Part shown: in pieces, positions 1 to 6,097 of the stretch
How the letters are laid out: each line of letters starts with the position of its first letter
How positions within the stretch are numbered: position 1 is the stretch's first letter
Assembly: GCA_029933565.1 (NCBI GenBank)
Contig: JAOZNY010000140.1
Location: 1 to 6,097 of the forward strand
DNA length: 6,097 nucleotides
Direction: 5' to 3'
Source of the DNA: Bacteroidales bacterium
GTDB lineage: Bacteria; Bacteroidota; Bacteroidia; Bacteroidales; F082
Position numbers and translations under genes: made by a program
The notes under the pieces: generated by a model
Databases searched by the model: none
What the model saw: only the letters and a program-made list of their open reading frames with translations
What the model was told of the DNA's origin: nothing

Positions 1-866
1 GCATTTGCCCTTTCTCCCAGTCCATAAAGTTTCTCTTCGGGAGAAATCTTAAATCTTAAACCATTGTTTTCCTCACGTTCAAAAAAGCCCTTTTCTTCTT
101 CCAAAATTATTTTTTCATTGTATTCAAACGACAAATAAAAAGGATTTTTATTGATGATTATTTTTACCCCATTAGTTGAAAGACTCAGATAATCTTCAAA
201 ATCTTCAACTTCTGAATTTACAATTTCAGGATTAAGAATTACAGCCTCCGAAGGTTCATTTTCACCATTGCTGGTTTTGTGATGCCTTACTTCAATAATC
301 TCGTCCGAATAAGGAATAATCTCTACCAATCCATTATCGGTAACTACTTTTAGATTCTGTCCATCTCTGGAATGAGAAATATATATTCTGTTTTCAAACA
401 AAAAAGGCGATTGAGTTTTTATTATAGGAACGTAACCGTTTACGGGAAGAAAAATATCTTCGTTGTCTTTTGTTTTAGCAACCAAACCACCCTTTTCGCT
501 ACGAAAAACAAAAGCAAGCATTTGTGGAATCTCTTCGAGCCTTAAGTCATAAAAATCATTGATTACCAATGTTGCTTTGTGAGTGCCATTACCAACTGCC
601 TGCATTTTAACTCTTTGGTCGGCTTCGCCCCAATTACCAATTACGTGCTTCCAATCGCCGCCGTCAATACTTTTTTCAGTAATCACTCCTGTATGAAAAT
701 AAACTGTACCATCGTAATCTTTAAGCGCAGCATTTCCTTCTTCGGGATTAAAAAATAAAGTTATTTCTTCATCAGGCTTAGGATCGGCAGGGACTAACCA
801 TGCAATTTGGGCTGAGATGTTTATCGCAAATAAAACAAACAGAATAAAAATAATAATTCGTTTCAT
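1..866 (-). CDS. Secreted GH31 family alpha-glucosidase-like protein, N-terminal part (runs off left edge)
   Basis: An uninterrupted reading frame of 288 codons starts at ATG 866-864 and leaves the window without a stop, so the C-terminal part with the GH31 catalytic barrel is missing here. Residues 1-20 form a signal peptide (MKR, then a hydrophobic run, ending ISAQ) with probable signal peptidase I cleavage and no lipobox, so the protein should be periplasmic or exported. Residues about 27-140 look like a beta-sandwich starch-binding-type module (FFNPEEGNAAL near 38, YFHTGVIT 56-63, GDWKHV 70-75, LAFVFRS 117-123). Residues about 150-288 match the GH31 N-terminal galactose-mutarotase-like domain, ending in LYGLGERAN (280-288), which contains the YGLGE signature that precedes the barrel. 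GH31 enzymes usually release glucose from non-reducing ends of alpha-glucans, but some are alpha-xylosidases or transglucosidases. The catalytic residues are off-window, so substrate is inferred from the neighbouring SusA-like gene. It probably follows that gene in one operon. Confidence 0.85.
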   Translation of the reverse strand, partial: MKRIIIFILFVLFAINISAQIAWLVPADPKPDEEITLFFNPEEGNAALKDYDGTVYFHTGVITEKSIDGGDWKHVIGNWGEADQRVKMQAVGNGTHKATLVINDFYDLRLEEIPQMLAFVFRSEKGGLVAKTKDNEDIFLPVNGYVPIIKTQSPFLFENRIYISHSRDGQNLKVVTDNGLVEIIPYSDEIIEVRHHKTSNGENEPSEAVILNPEIVNSEVEDFEDYLSLSTNGVKIIINKNPFYLSFEYNEKIILEEEKGFFEREENNGLRFKISPEEKLYGLGERAN

Positions 867-881
867 AACTCTTGTTTATTA

Positions 882-965
882 GACGCTGATTGAACTGATT
901 TGTTATGATTTGATAAGTAATAATTAAAAAACTAAGCAATCATAAAAATCATAATAATCAGTGTC
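882..965. repeat. Imperfect palindromic repeat with ~9-base internal period (REP-like)
   Basis: The outer arms 882-891 (GACGCTGATT) and 956-965 (AATCAGTGTC) are complementary except for one position that would be a G-U pair in RNA. Pairing continues inward imperfectly to about 918 and 932, leaving an A/T-rich loop. The left arm has TGATT at 887, 896 and 906, and the right arm has AATCA at 938, 947 and 956. The three units face each other in order. It fills most of the spacer between the SusA-like gene and the downstream GH31 gene. No T-run follows on the minus strand, so it is a poor intrinsic terminator. It could be a dispersed intergenic palindrome, an mRNA-stabilising or attenuating stem-loop, or a protein-binding site. 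Confidence 0.6.
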
Positions 966-981
966 CAAATTTTTACGTGTC

Positions 982-2838
982 CTATTCTTCAAGTTCAATT
1001 ATCAATGGCGACTTAGCTGGAACTACAATCGTATCAAGTTTGTCAAAATACATTCTGTTAAGAACACTTTTGCCAGTTTCAAATCCTTCAATATTTTCTG
1101 CAAATCGTGATAAGTCAACTTCCTTATCTTCATTTGTATTATTTAGCATTACCATTACACTTTCCTCTTTAGTATGCCGAAAATAAACGTAAATACCATT
1201 TTCCGGCAAATAATGTGTAAGTTTTCCATTTTGAACAGCCTTGCTGGATTTCCTCCAATTCATCAATCTCCTTAAGAAATTAAAGGCCTCATTTTGTTCA
1301 GGCGTTCTTCCTACGCTAGTAAAAGCATTATTCTCATCGCCATCCCAGCCACCTGCAAAATCCTCTCTAATAAATCCATGACCATCATGCTCATGCCCTG
1401 TCATTAGTATTTCTGTTCCATAATAAATTTGTGGTATTCCACGAGTAGTAAACAAAAATGCCATGGCAAGTTTGTATTTATTAATATCCTCATCAAGTTT
1501 TGAGTAAAGTCTGTCGCCATCGTGATTATCGGCAAAGACTACCAAATTCATGGGATCGCTATAAACATAATCCTGGCTTAGAGTTTCATAAAGTTGCGCA
1601 CTACCACTTGACCAGCCTTCCTTTTCGTTAAATGCCTTGCTAATGGCGTACATCAAAGGGAAATCAAAAACATTAGTCAGGTTTGAGTGGTAACCATCTG
1701 CATTTTTGTCGTTTTCAAGCCAGTAGGCCACTGCCGGTGGAAACGAGAGCCACACTTCACCAACAACATTATAATTAGGGTATTCTTCCAAAACTCGTCT
1801 CATCCACTCCGCCATAAAATCCTTATCGGGATACGGATATGTATCCTGACGAATACCATCCAATCCTAAATATTCAATCCACCAGATAGAATTCTGAATT
1901 AAATAATTTGCCATTAGTGGGTTTTTCTGGTTTAGGTCGGCCATACTTACATCAAACCAGCCTTTTACCATTTTCTGATAATCGTAATCAGAAGCATGTG
2001 GATCGTTAACAGCGCCGCCTCGGTAATTAGACCTAGTAAACTCAGGCCATTGGTTGTAAAAATCTTGCGATGGCAAATCATCTTTCCAAAAATAATTTGT
2101 CCCCAAATGATTAAAAACCATATCCTGAATAATCTTGAGTCCTTTTTTGTGTGCCGTTCGTACAAGGTTTTTATAATCATCGTTAGTACCAAATCGTGCA
2201 TCAACTTTATAAAGGTCAGTAACAGCATAGCCATGATAAGAATAAGCAGGCATATTATTTTCTAAAAGCGGGTTGATCCAAATCGAAGTAGCACCCAAAT
2301 CCTTAATGTAATCCAAATTATTTACAATTCCCTGAATATCACCACCATGTCTGCCGTTAGGATTGCTGCGGTTTGCTTTCTCAAGCATCCCAGGCATGTC
2401 GTCATTGTCAGGATTTCCATTTGCAAAACGGTCGGGCATTAAAAGATAAATTGCATCTGAATTGTCGAAGCCTGTCATTTCATCAGGGTTTAACTCCCTT
2501 GATTTTAACTGGTAAACTATGCTAATAACTTTCTTCTTTCCGTTAAAAAATTCAATGTTAAAAACACCTGCCTTAGCGGAAGAAATATCGAGGTCAAGAA
2601 ATAAGTAATTTGGACTTTCAACTGAGATAACTTGTTTAAGAAACACAGAAGTATCACTGATTTTTGGCTGAGTTACAGAAATATTATTCCCATAAACCAT
2701 TAATTGCAGGCTATTGCTTTTCATACCCGACCACCAGAATGGAGGGTCGATACGTTTTACTTCCGCCTTCTGCGACAATAAGGTCATTGGCAGTAAAATA
2801 GCCAGAACAATAAAAATTGATTTGCAAAAAATCTTCAT
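982..2838 (-). CDS. susA: Secreted GH13 cyclomaltodextrinase/neopullulanase, SusA-like
   Basis: The 618-residue product should hydrolyse alpha-1,4 bonds in cyclodextrins, pullulan or starch oligosaccharides in the periplasm. Residues 1-23 are a signal peptide (MKIFCKS, hydrophobic core, ending LLSQ); Cys5 is not in a lipobox. Residues about 25-110 match the cyclomaltodextrinase N-terminal domain (RIDPPFWWSGM 29-39, LQLMVYG 44-50). The barrel spans about 128-530 with the GH13 signatures: DMVFNHLG 239-246; MADLN 299-303 (region V; MPKLN or MPDLN is more usual in relatives); GLDGIRQD 325-332 with nucleophile Asp332; GEVW 360-363 with acid Glu361; and FADNHD 435-440 with Asp440. Residues about 540-616 fit the cyclomaltodextrinase C-terminal domain. 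Length and architecture agree with Bacteroides SusA, a neopullulanase of similar size. The start ATG 2838-2836 lies just downstream of a -7 element, and the stop is TAG. The symbol rests on family resemblance only; the exact substrate and GH13 subfamily remain open. Confidence 0.93.
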   Translation of the reverse strand: MKIFCKSIFIVLAILLPMTLLSQKAEVKRIDPPFWWSGMKSNSLQLMVYGNNISVTQPKISDTSVFLKQVISVESPNYLFLDLDISSAKAGVFNIEFFNGKKKVISIVYQLKSRELNPDEMTGFDNSDAIYLLMPDRFANGNPDNDDMPGMLEKANRSNPNGRHGGDIQGIVNNLDYIKDLGATSIWINPLLENNMPAYSYHGYAVTDLYKVDARFGTNDDYKNLVRTAHKKGLKIIQDMVFNHLGTNYFWKDDLPSQDFYNQWPEFTRSNYRGGAVNDPHASDYDYQKMVKGWFDVSMADLNQKNPLMANYLIQNSIWWIEYLGLDGIRQDTYPYPDKDFMAEWMRRVLEEYPNYNVVGEVWLSFPPAVAYWLENDKNADGYHSNLTNVFDFPLMYAISKAFNEKEGWSSGSAQLYETLSQDYVYSDPMNLVVFADNHDGDRLYSKLDEDINKYKLAMAFLFTTRGIPQIYYGTEILMTGHEHDGHGFIREDFAGGWDGDENNAFTSVGRTPEQNEAFNFLRRLMNWRKSSKAVQNGKLTHYLPENGIYVYFRHTKEESVMVMLNNTNEDKEVDLSRFAENIEGFETGKSVLNRMYFDKLDTIVVPAKSPLIIELEE

Positions 2839-2860
2839 TAGTCATTGTTTTATAATTCCC

Positions 2861-2868
2861 CAAAAATA
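2861..2868 (-). promoter_or_regulatory. Putative Bacteroidota -7 promoter element for the SusA-like gene
   Basis: The minus strand reads TATTTTTG, fitting the TAnnTTTG consensus of the primary Bacteroidota sigma factor, 22 bases before the ATG at 2838. This would give a leader of only about 15-20 bases. No TTTG -33 element is present at the expected 19-21 base spacing, so the promoter may be weak or depend on an activator. In AT-rich DNA such an octamer can occur by chance. Confidence 0.4.
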
Positions 2869-2955
2869 AGCATTCTAAAGCTGTAAGACTATGTTAAAAC
2901 ATTTGATTTGGCAGTAATTAAAACAAACAAGAACTTTTTTTCCGAGAAGTGCTTA

Positions 2956-2969
2956 TGCAATCGTTTGAT
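2956..2969. promoter_or_regulatory. LacI-type operator-like sequence in the divergent promoter region
   Basis: The sequence TGCAATCGTTTGAT has a central CG flanked by near-symmetric CAAT/TTTG halves (four of five pairs in the core 2958-2967). This is the form of LacI/MalR-family operators, which control many maltose and starch loci. The core centre is about 94 bases from each candidate -7 element (2868 and 3057), so one bound regulator could act on both divergent genes. Because it does not overlap either promoter, it would suit activation or looping better than simple blocking. No regulator gene is present in the window. Confidence 0.35.
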
Positions 2970-3001
2970 TAAGATGTTTGATGAAAAAAAAATCTAATCA
3001 A
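2965..3001. repeat. Short inverted repeat in the divergent intergenic region
   Basis: TTGATTA (2965-2971) and TAATCAA (2995-3001) are perfect 7-base inverted arms, about 30 bases centre to centre. They flank a second GTTTGAT copy (2976-2982, direct repeat of 2963-2969, 13 bases apart) and a run of nine A residues (2984-2992). The left arm overlaps the operator-like sequence. It may be a regulator-binding or bent-DNA site, but short A/T-rich repeats are common by chance. Confidence 0.25.
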
Positions 3002-3056
3002 GTATTTGTACTTACTACTCTTGAGTAAAACAACTAAAAACCCTCTTCATTTGAAT

Positions 3057-3064
3057 TATCTTTG
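3057..3064 (+). promoter_or_regulatory. Putative Bacteroidota -7 promoter element for the TreS-like gene
   Basis: TATCTTTG fits the TAnnTTTG consensus and ends 18 bases before the ATG at 3083. No good TTTG -33 element lies 19-21 bases upstream. The in-frame TTG at 3062-3064 is part of this element, so it would lie upstream of the transcript start and could not be the initiation codon if the promoter is real. Confidence 0.45.
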
Positions 3065-3082
3065 CAATGTAAAAGAATAGAA

Positions 3083-4774
3083 ATGGAGACTACTCTAAAC
3101 AAACTTTGGAACCAACTTTATCCTGAAACCGGGACGAAGAAATTAAATGATTTTTTGGGCACTGTTTCAGTTAGCCGCGATTATGCTGCCGATGCTGACT
3201 GGTATCGCGATGCAATTGTTTATGCACTCTACGTTGATTTGTTCAACAAAGATTTTAATGGTTTGATTAATCGTTTAGACTATTTACAAGAACTTGGAGT
3301 AAATGTTCTGTGGCTTCTTCCTATCCTCGATTCGCCCATGCGTGATGCCGGTTTCGACATTAAAAAATACGATAGGGTACGACCCGAACTTCTTGGCTTA
3401 AGCAATGACTCAACAAGAGAAGAACAAGAAGCAGTTTTTGGCAACTTTCTCGCCGAAGCGCACAAACGTGGAATAAGAGTAATTTTCGACATTGCAATTA
3501 ACCACTCCTCCGACCAGCATCCCTGGTTTTTGGAAGCAAAAAAATCGCCGGATAACCCTTACCGCGATTTTTATATCTGGAGTAAAGACACTAGTCTTTA
3601 TGGAAATACCCGTTTACTTTTTAAAGGAATTGAAGACAGTAATTGGGAAAAGTCAGATGACGAATGGTATTATTTTCATAGGTTCTTTAGTTTCCAGCCT
3701 GACCTGAATTACAAAAACCCTGATGTTTTACTGGCGATGAGCAAAAATTTGCTTTACTGGCAAAGCATAGGTGTTGATGGCTTTCGCGCCGATGCTATTC
3801 CTTACCTTTGGAAAGAAGAAGGAACAGACTGCGAAAACCTACCTTTAACCCACACAGTAGTTAAGTTTTTTAGGGCTATTTTGGATTATGCAAAACCTGG
3901 ATCACTACTTCTGGCCGAAGCCTGCCAAAAACCAAACGAGGTTGTAAAATATATGGGCAATGGCGACGAATGCCATGCTGCCTACCATTTTCCGCTAATG
4001 CCAATGATGTTTAAAGCCATTGCAATGGAAAGCGGACAGCCCATTAAACACACACTTAGTCCGGCTGTTACTCCCGAAATTCCAGAGATTGGTCAGTGGC
4101 TGAATTTTTTACGTGTTCACGATGAGTTGAGTTTAGAGTTGGTTTACGTTTCGGAAGAAGACCGGAAATATATCCACGAAAGTTATTGCCACAACCCAAA
4201 ATGGAATTTCCGTATGGGTGAAGGCATATCGGCTCGCCTCTCAGAACTAATGCAAAGTGATGAAAACAAAATTGCCCTTGCTTATTCGCTGATGCTCACT
4301 CTTACAGGTACTCCTGTTGTGTACTATGGTGATGAATTTGGTAAGTTGAACGACGAAAAATATTACGAAGAACAAATTAAAATAACTGGAAAAGACGATA
4401 CCCGTTTTCTTGTTCGTGGCCGCATTGACTGGGAAAAACTCGAAAGGGAAATGAAAGATAAAAACAGTTTTCATTTCAAAGTAAAGGAAATAATCAGCCT
4501 GATGCTAAATGAGCGTAAAGAACTCAAGGCAATGGGTCGTGGCACTACCGAGTTCGTAAATATTGAGGACGAAAGGATTTTGGCATACCAAAGGAAATAC
4601 CAGAACGAAAAACTTTTGGTAATCAATAATCTCTCTTCTGAAAGTATTGCAATTGAAAACCCTTTACCTGATGATGATTTGGCAATTATTATGCCCCGTG
4701 GTTTTACTTTCGACGAAACTACGAACCGCATACTACTTGAGCCACATGGCTTTGTGTGGATGAGGGTGTTGTAA
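3083..4774 (+). CDS. Cytoplasmic GH13 enzyme of the trehalose synthase (maltose glucosyltransferase) type, divergent
   Basis: The 563-residue product has no signal peptide and should act in the cytoplasm. True trehalose synthases interconvert maltose and trehalose. The barrel carries DIAINHSSDQHPWF 136-149; QPDLN 205-209 (region V form shared by oligo-1,6-glucosidases and TreS); GVDGFRADAIPYL 230-242 with nucleophile Asp237; LLLAEA 275-280 with acid Glu279; and RVHDELSLE 344-352 with Asp347. TreS-typical blocks include EGTDCENLP 246-254, GDECHAAYHFPLMP 294-307 and GTPVVYYGDE 409-418. Departures from TreS: the Asn before His346-Asp347 is Val345; the calcium-loop DxNxDG is shortened to NKDFNG 55-60; and the usual RTPMQW segment after YYGDE is replaced by RFLVRGRIDW 441-450. 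A short beta C-domain follows, with no maltokinase fusion. The start at ATG 3083 is preferred over the in-frame TTG at 3062, which lies inside a -7 element. The family is clear; the exact reaction (isomerase, hydrolase or transglucosidase) is not. Confidence 0.85.
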   Translation: METTLNKLWNQLYPETGTKKLNDFLGTVSVSRDYAADADWYRDAIVYALYVDLFNKDFNGLINRLDYLQELGVNVLWLLPILDSPMRDAGFDIKKYDRVRPELLGLSNDSTREEQEAVFGNFLAEAHKRGIRVIFDIAINHSSDQHPWFLEAKKSPDNPYRDFYIWSKDTSLYGNTRLLFKGIEDSNWEKSDDEWYYFHRFFSFQPDLNYKNPDVLLAMSKNLLYWQSIGVDGFRADAIPYLWKEEGTDCENLPLTHTVVKFFRAILDYAKPGSLLLAEACQKPNEVVKYMGNGDECHAAYHFPLMPMMFKAIAMESGQPIKHTLSPAVTPEIPEIGQWLNFLRVHDELSLELVYVSEEDRKYIHESYCHNPKWNFRMGEGISARLSELMQSDENKIALAYSLMLTLTGTPVVYYGDEFGKLNDEKYYEEQIKITGKDDTRFLVRGRIDWEKLEREMKDKNSFHFKVKEIISLMLNERKELKAMGRGTTEFVNIEDERILAYQRKYQNEKLLVINNLSSESIAIENPLPDDDLAIIMPRGFTFDETTNRILLEPHGFVWMRVL

Positions 4775-4776
4775 GT

Positions 4777-6018
4777 TTATGTTAAAAACTGAACTGCAGA
4801 AATGGCTGTAATTCCATCTTCTAAATCTCTTAAATTTAAATCGTTGGAGATAACAAAACGATGAAGCAGAGGCTTGTCGAGTATTCCCTCAAGATTCCTC
4901 AAATGTCTGGCATCAACACTACGCACAGTCTCTGCCATCTTAATTTCAATGGCAATGTAACCATCTTCTTTTTCTATCAACAAATCCACTTCACGGCCAT
5001 CGGTTGTCCTCAAATGGTAAAACGACAAATCTATACCTGAGTTTTTGGCCTGTTTGTATATCTCAGCCACAACAGCAGTTTCAAATTCATGTCCTGATAA
5101 CTTGTCTTTTTTTTGCAGTAAAGTCCGCATAACACCAACATCCAAATAATGAACCTTTGGCGATTTAACAAGTTTTTTGTTTGCATTTCGGCTCCATGCC
5201 TGCAACAAAACTGTTTGATAACTAAGGTTTAGATATTCAACAAAATTACGCACGGTTTTTGATGTTACCCCAGCCTCAACTGAGAATCTTGAATAATTTG
5301 TAAGTTGTGCTGTGTTAATTGCTAATAGTTTCTGCACTTTTGTAAACGGCTCCAGATGACGCATTTCTGCCAAGTCCCTTATGTCCCTTTCAAGATAAGT
5401 CCTAACATAATTTTTCAGCCATTCATCTTTTTCCTCATCAGATATTGACTCTTCGGAAATTGCCGGATATCCTCCAAAGCGCAGATAAGCATCGAAAACC
5501 TTTTTCTTTTTAGGATGTTCTTTGTCCAATAAAAATGGGATGTTTGTTTGGGGTTCACCGGAAATCAACTTCTGAAAATATGAAGGCCTTATTTCCGAAT
5601 CCCAACCATCAGTGAGCATTTCGGGTAGAGTTAGTGGAAATAATTCCATTATCTGACATCTACCTGCCAGCGATTCGCGAATTTTTTTTAGCAGTAGGAT
5701 TTGTGATGAACCAAGTAAAATATACCTTGGCTTTGGAAATTGATCGTAGACAGCTTTTATACTTTCAACCAATTGCGGTTCTTTCTGCACTTCATCGAGT
5801 ATTGCTTCCGGATAAAGTTCATTCCACTGAGAGGCTGTCAACTTTTTGTATTCTTCAACAGCCACAGGATCTTCAATGGAAATGTATGGAAAACCAGGAA
5901 ATATCTTTTTTACAAGAGTGGTTTTTCCTGTTTGCCTGGCTCCAGTTATTACCAGTATCCTTCCAAATCGCGAACTATTTCTTTTTAGGATATCATTAAA
6001 TAATGCCCTATTCTTCAT
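4777..6018 (-). CDS. AAA ATPase with AAA_14 and DUF4143 domains
   Basis: The 413-residue protein has an N-terminal P-loop domain with Walker A GARQTGKTT (26-34), Walker B AILDEVQ (72-78), a sensor-like LLGSSQ (101-106) and ESLAGR (115-120), the arrangement of AAA_14 proteins. YVRTYLERDIRDL (204-216) is the typical junction to DUF4143. Near the C-terminus, GREVDLLI (341-348) and AIEIK (356-360) give an Asp345...Glu358-x-Lys360 pattern resembling a PD-(D/E)XK nuclease-like core; nuclease activity is not implied by this alone. No signal peptide or membrane segment is seen, so it is probably cytoplasmic. These proteins occur in many copies in Bacteroidota genomes and their role is poorly defined. 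The start is ATG 6018-6016; an in-frame TTG nine codons upstream (6045-6043) lies inside the promoter and is rejected. The gene converges on the TreS-like gene with 2 bases between stop codons and appears functionally unrelated to it. Confidence 0.88.
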   Translation of the reverse strand: MKNRALFNDILKRNSSRFGRILVITGARQTGKTTLVKKIFPGFPYISIEDPVAVEEYKKLTASQWNELYPEAILDEVQKEPQLVESIKAVYDQFPKPRYILLGSSQILLLKKIRESLAGRCQIMELFPLTLPEMLTDGWDSEIRPSYFQKLISGEPQTNIPFLLDKEHPKKKKVFDAYLRFGGYPAISEESISDEEKDEWLKNYVRTYLERDIRDLAEMRHLEPFTKVQKLLAINTAQLTNYSRFSVEAGVTSKTVRNFVEYLNLSYQTVLLQAWSRNANKKLVKSPKVHYLDVGVMRTLLQKKDKLSGHEFETAVVAEIYKQAKNSGIDLSFYHLRTTDGREVDLLIEKEDGYIAIEIKMAETVRSVDARHLRNLEGILDKPLLHRFVISNDLNLRDLEDGITAISAVQFLT

Positions 6019-6042
6019 CTTTTTTGTCTTAAATCTAATGTG

Positions 6043-6074
6043 CAAATATACACAATCTATTTTTCTATTCCAAA
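6043..6074 (-). promoter_or_regulatory. Bacteroidota-type promoter for the AAA ATPase gene
   Basis: On the minus strand TTTG (6074-6071) is followed after exactly 20 bases by TATATTTG (6050-6043). This matches the -33/-7 consensus TTTG-N19-21-TAnnTTTG. Transcription would begin a few bases downstream, giving a leader of about 15-20 bases before the ATG at 6018. The leader is A-rich just before the start and has no Shine-Dalgarno, as is usual in this phylum. It is the best-formed promoter in the window. Confidence 0.65.
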
Positions 6075-6097
6075 TATTACGCCATATTTCGGAATGG

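Noticed and set aside
882..965. Intrinsic terminator for the SusA-like gene
   Set aside because: The palindrome is AT-rich with many mismatches and is not followed by a U-run on the minus strand; it is listed as a repeat instead.
977..1186. Plus-strand open frame of 69 codons
   Set aside because: It lies wholly antisense to the C-terminal part of the SusA-like gene, has low-complexity Ser-rich translation and no recognisable domain or promoter.
1965..2265. Overlapping open frames on both strands within the SusA-like gene
   Set aside because: They are alternative frames of a strongly conserved GH13 catalytic region; their translations show no domain.
2984..2992. Run of nine A residues as a phase-variable tract
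   Set aside because: It lies upstream of both -7 elements, not in a coding region or between promoter boxes, so slippage would have no clear effect.
4700..4774. Maltokinase fusion or partner, as in many trehalose synthases
   Set aside because: The protein ends after a short C-domain and the next gene is an unrelated ATPase on the opposite strand.
5634..5999. Plus-strand open frame of 121 codons and another at 5740-5988
   Set aside because: Both are antisense to the ATPase P-loop domain, whose Walker motifs prove the minus-strand frame.
1..6097. SusC/SusD pair, transposase, CRISPR array, tRNA or rRNA
   Set aside because: No reading frame matches SusC/SusD or transposase motifs, and no regularly spaced long repeats or RNA gene sequences were seen on either strand.

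Overview
The window looks like part of a chromosome from a Bacteroidota member (Bacteroidales or Flavobacteriia type). Three observations support this. The DNA is AT-rich. Start sites lack clear Shine-Dalgarno sequences but have TAnnTTTG -7 elements, in one case with a TTTG -33 element 20 bases upstream. The gene content is that of a Sus-like alpha-glucan utilisation locus. The genus cannot be read from this sequence.

Layout, left to right. (1) The minus strand carries the first 288 codons of a secreted GH31 alpha-glucosidase-like protein that runs off the left edge (1-866). (2) A 115-base spacer holds an imperfect palindrome with an internal period of about 9 bases (882-965). (3) Upstream of it in transcription order, also on the minus strand, is a complete secreted GH13 cyclomaltodextrinase/neopullulanase of the SusA type (982-2838). 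(4) A divergent regulatory region follows (2839-3082), with one -7 element facing each way and a LacI-operator-like sequence midway between them. (5) The plus strand carries a cytoplasmic GH13 enzyme related to trehalose synthase (3083-4774). (6) Converging on it with only 2 bases between stop codons is a minus-strand AAA ATPase of the AAA_14/DUF4143 type (4777-6018), with its own well-formed Bacteroidota promoter at 6043-6074.

Inferred working model. The two exported enzymes would trim cyclodextrins, pullulan or starch fragments and oligosaccharides to maltose and glucose outside the inner membrane. The divergent TreS-like enzyme has no signal peptide and would act on maltose or a related alpha-glucoside after uptake. 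No SusC/SusD, transporter, maltose phosphorylase or regulator gene lies in the window. The ATPase has no obvious link to sugar metabolism.

The most interesting item is the TreS-like protein. It keeps the catalytic triad and the TreS-specific sequence blocks but departs from the family at three places expected to affect specificity. No clearly new multi-gene system is visible.
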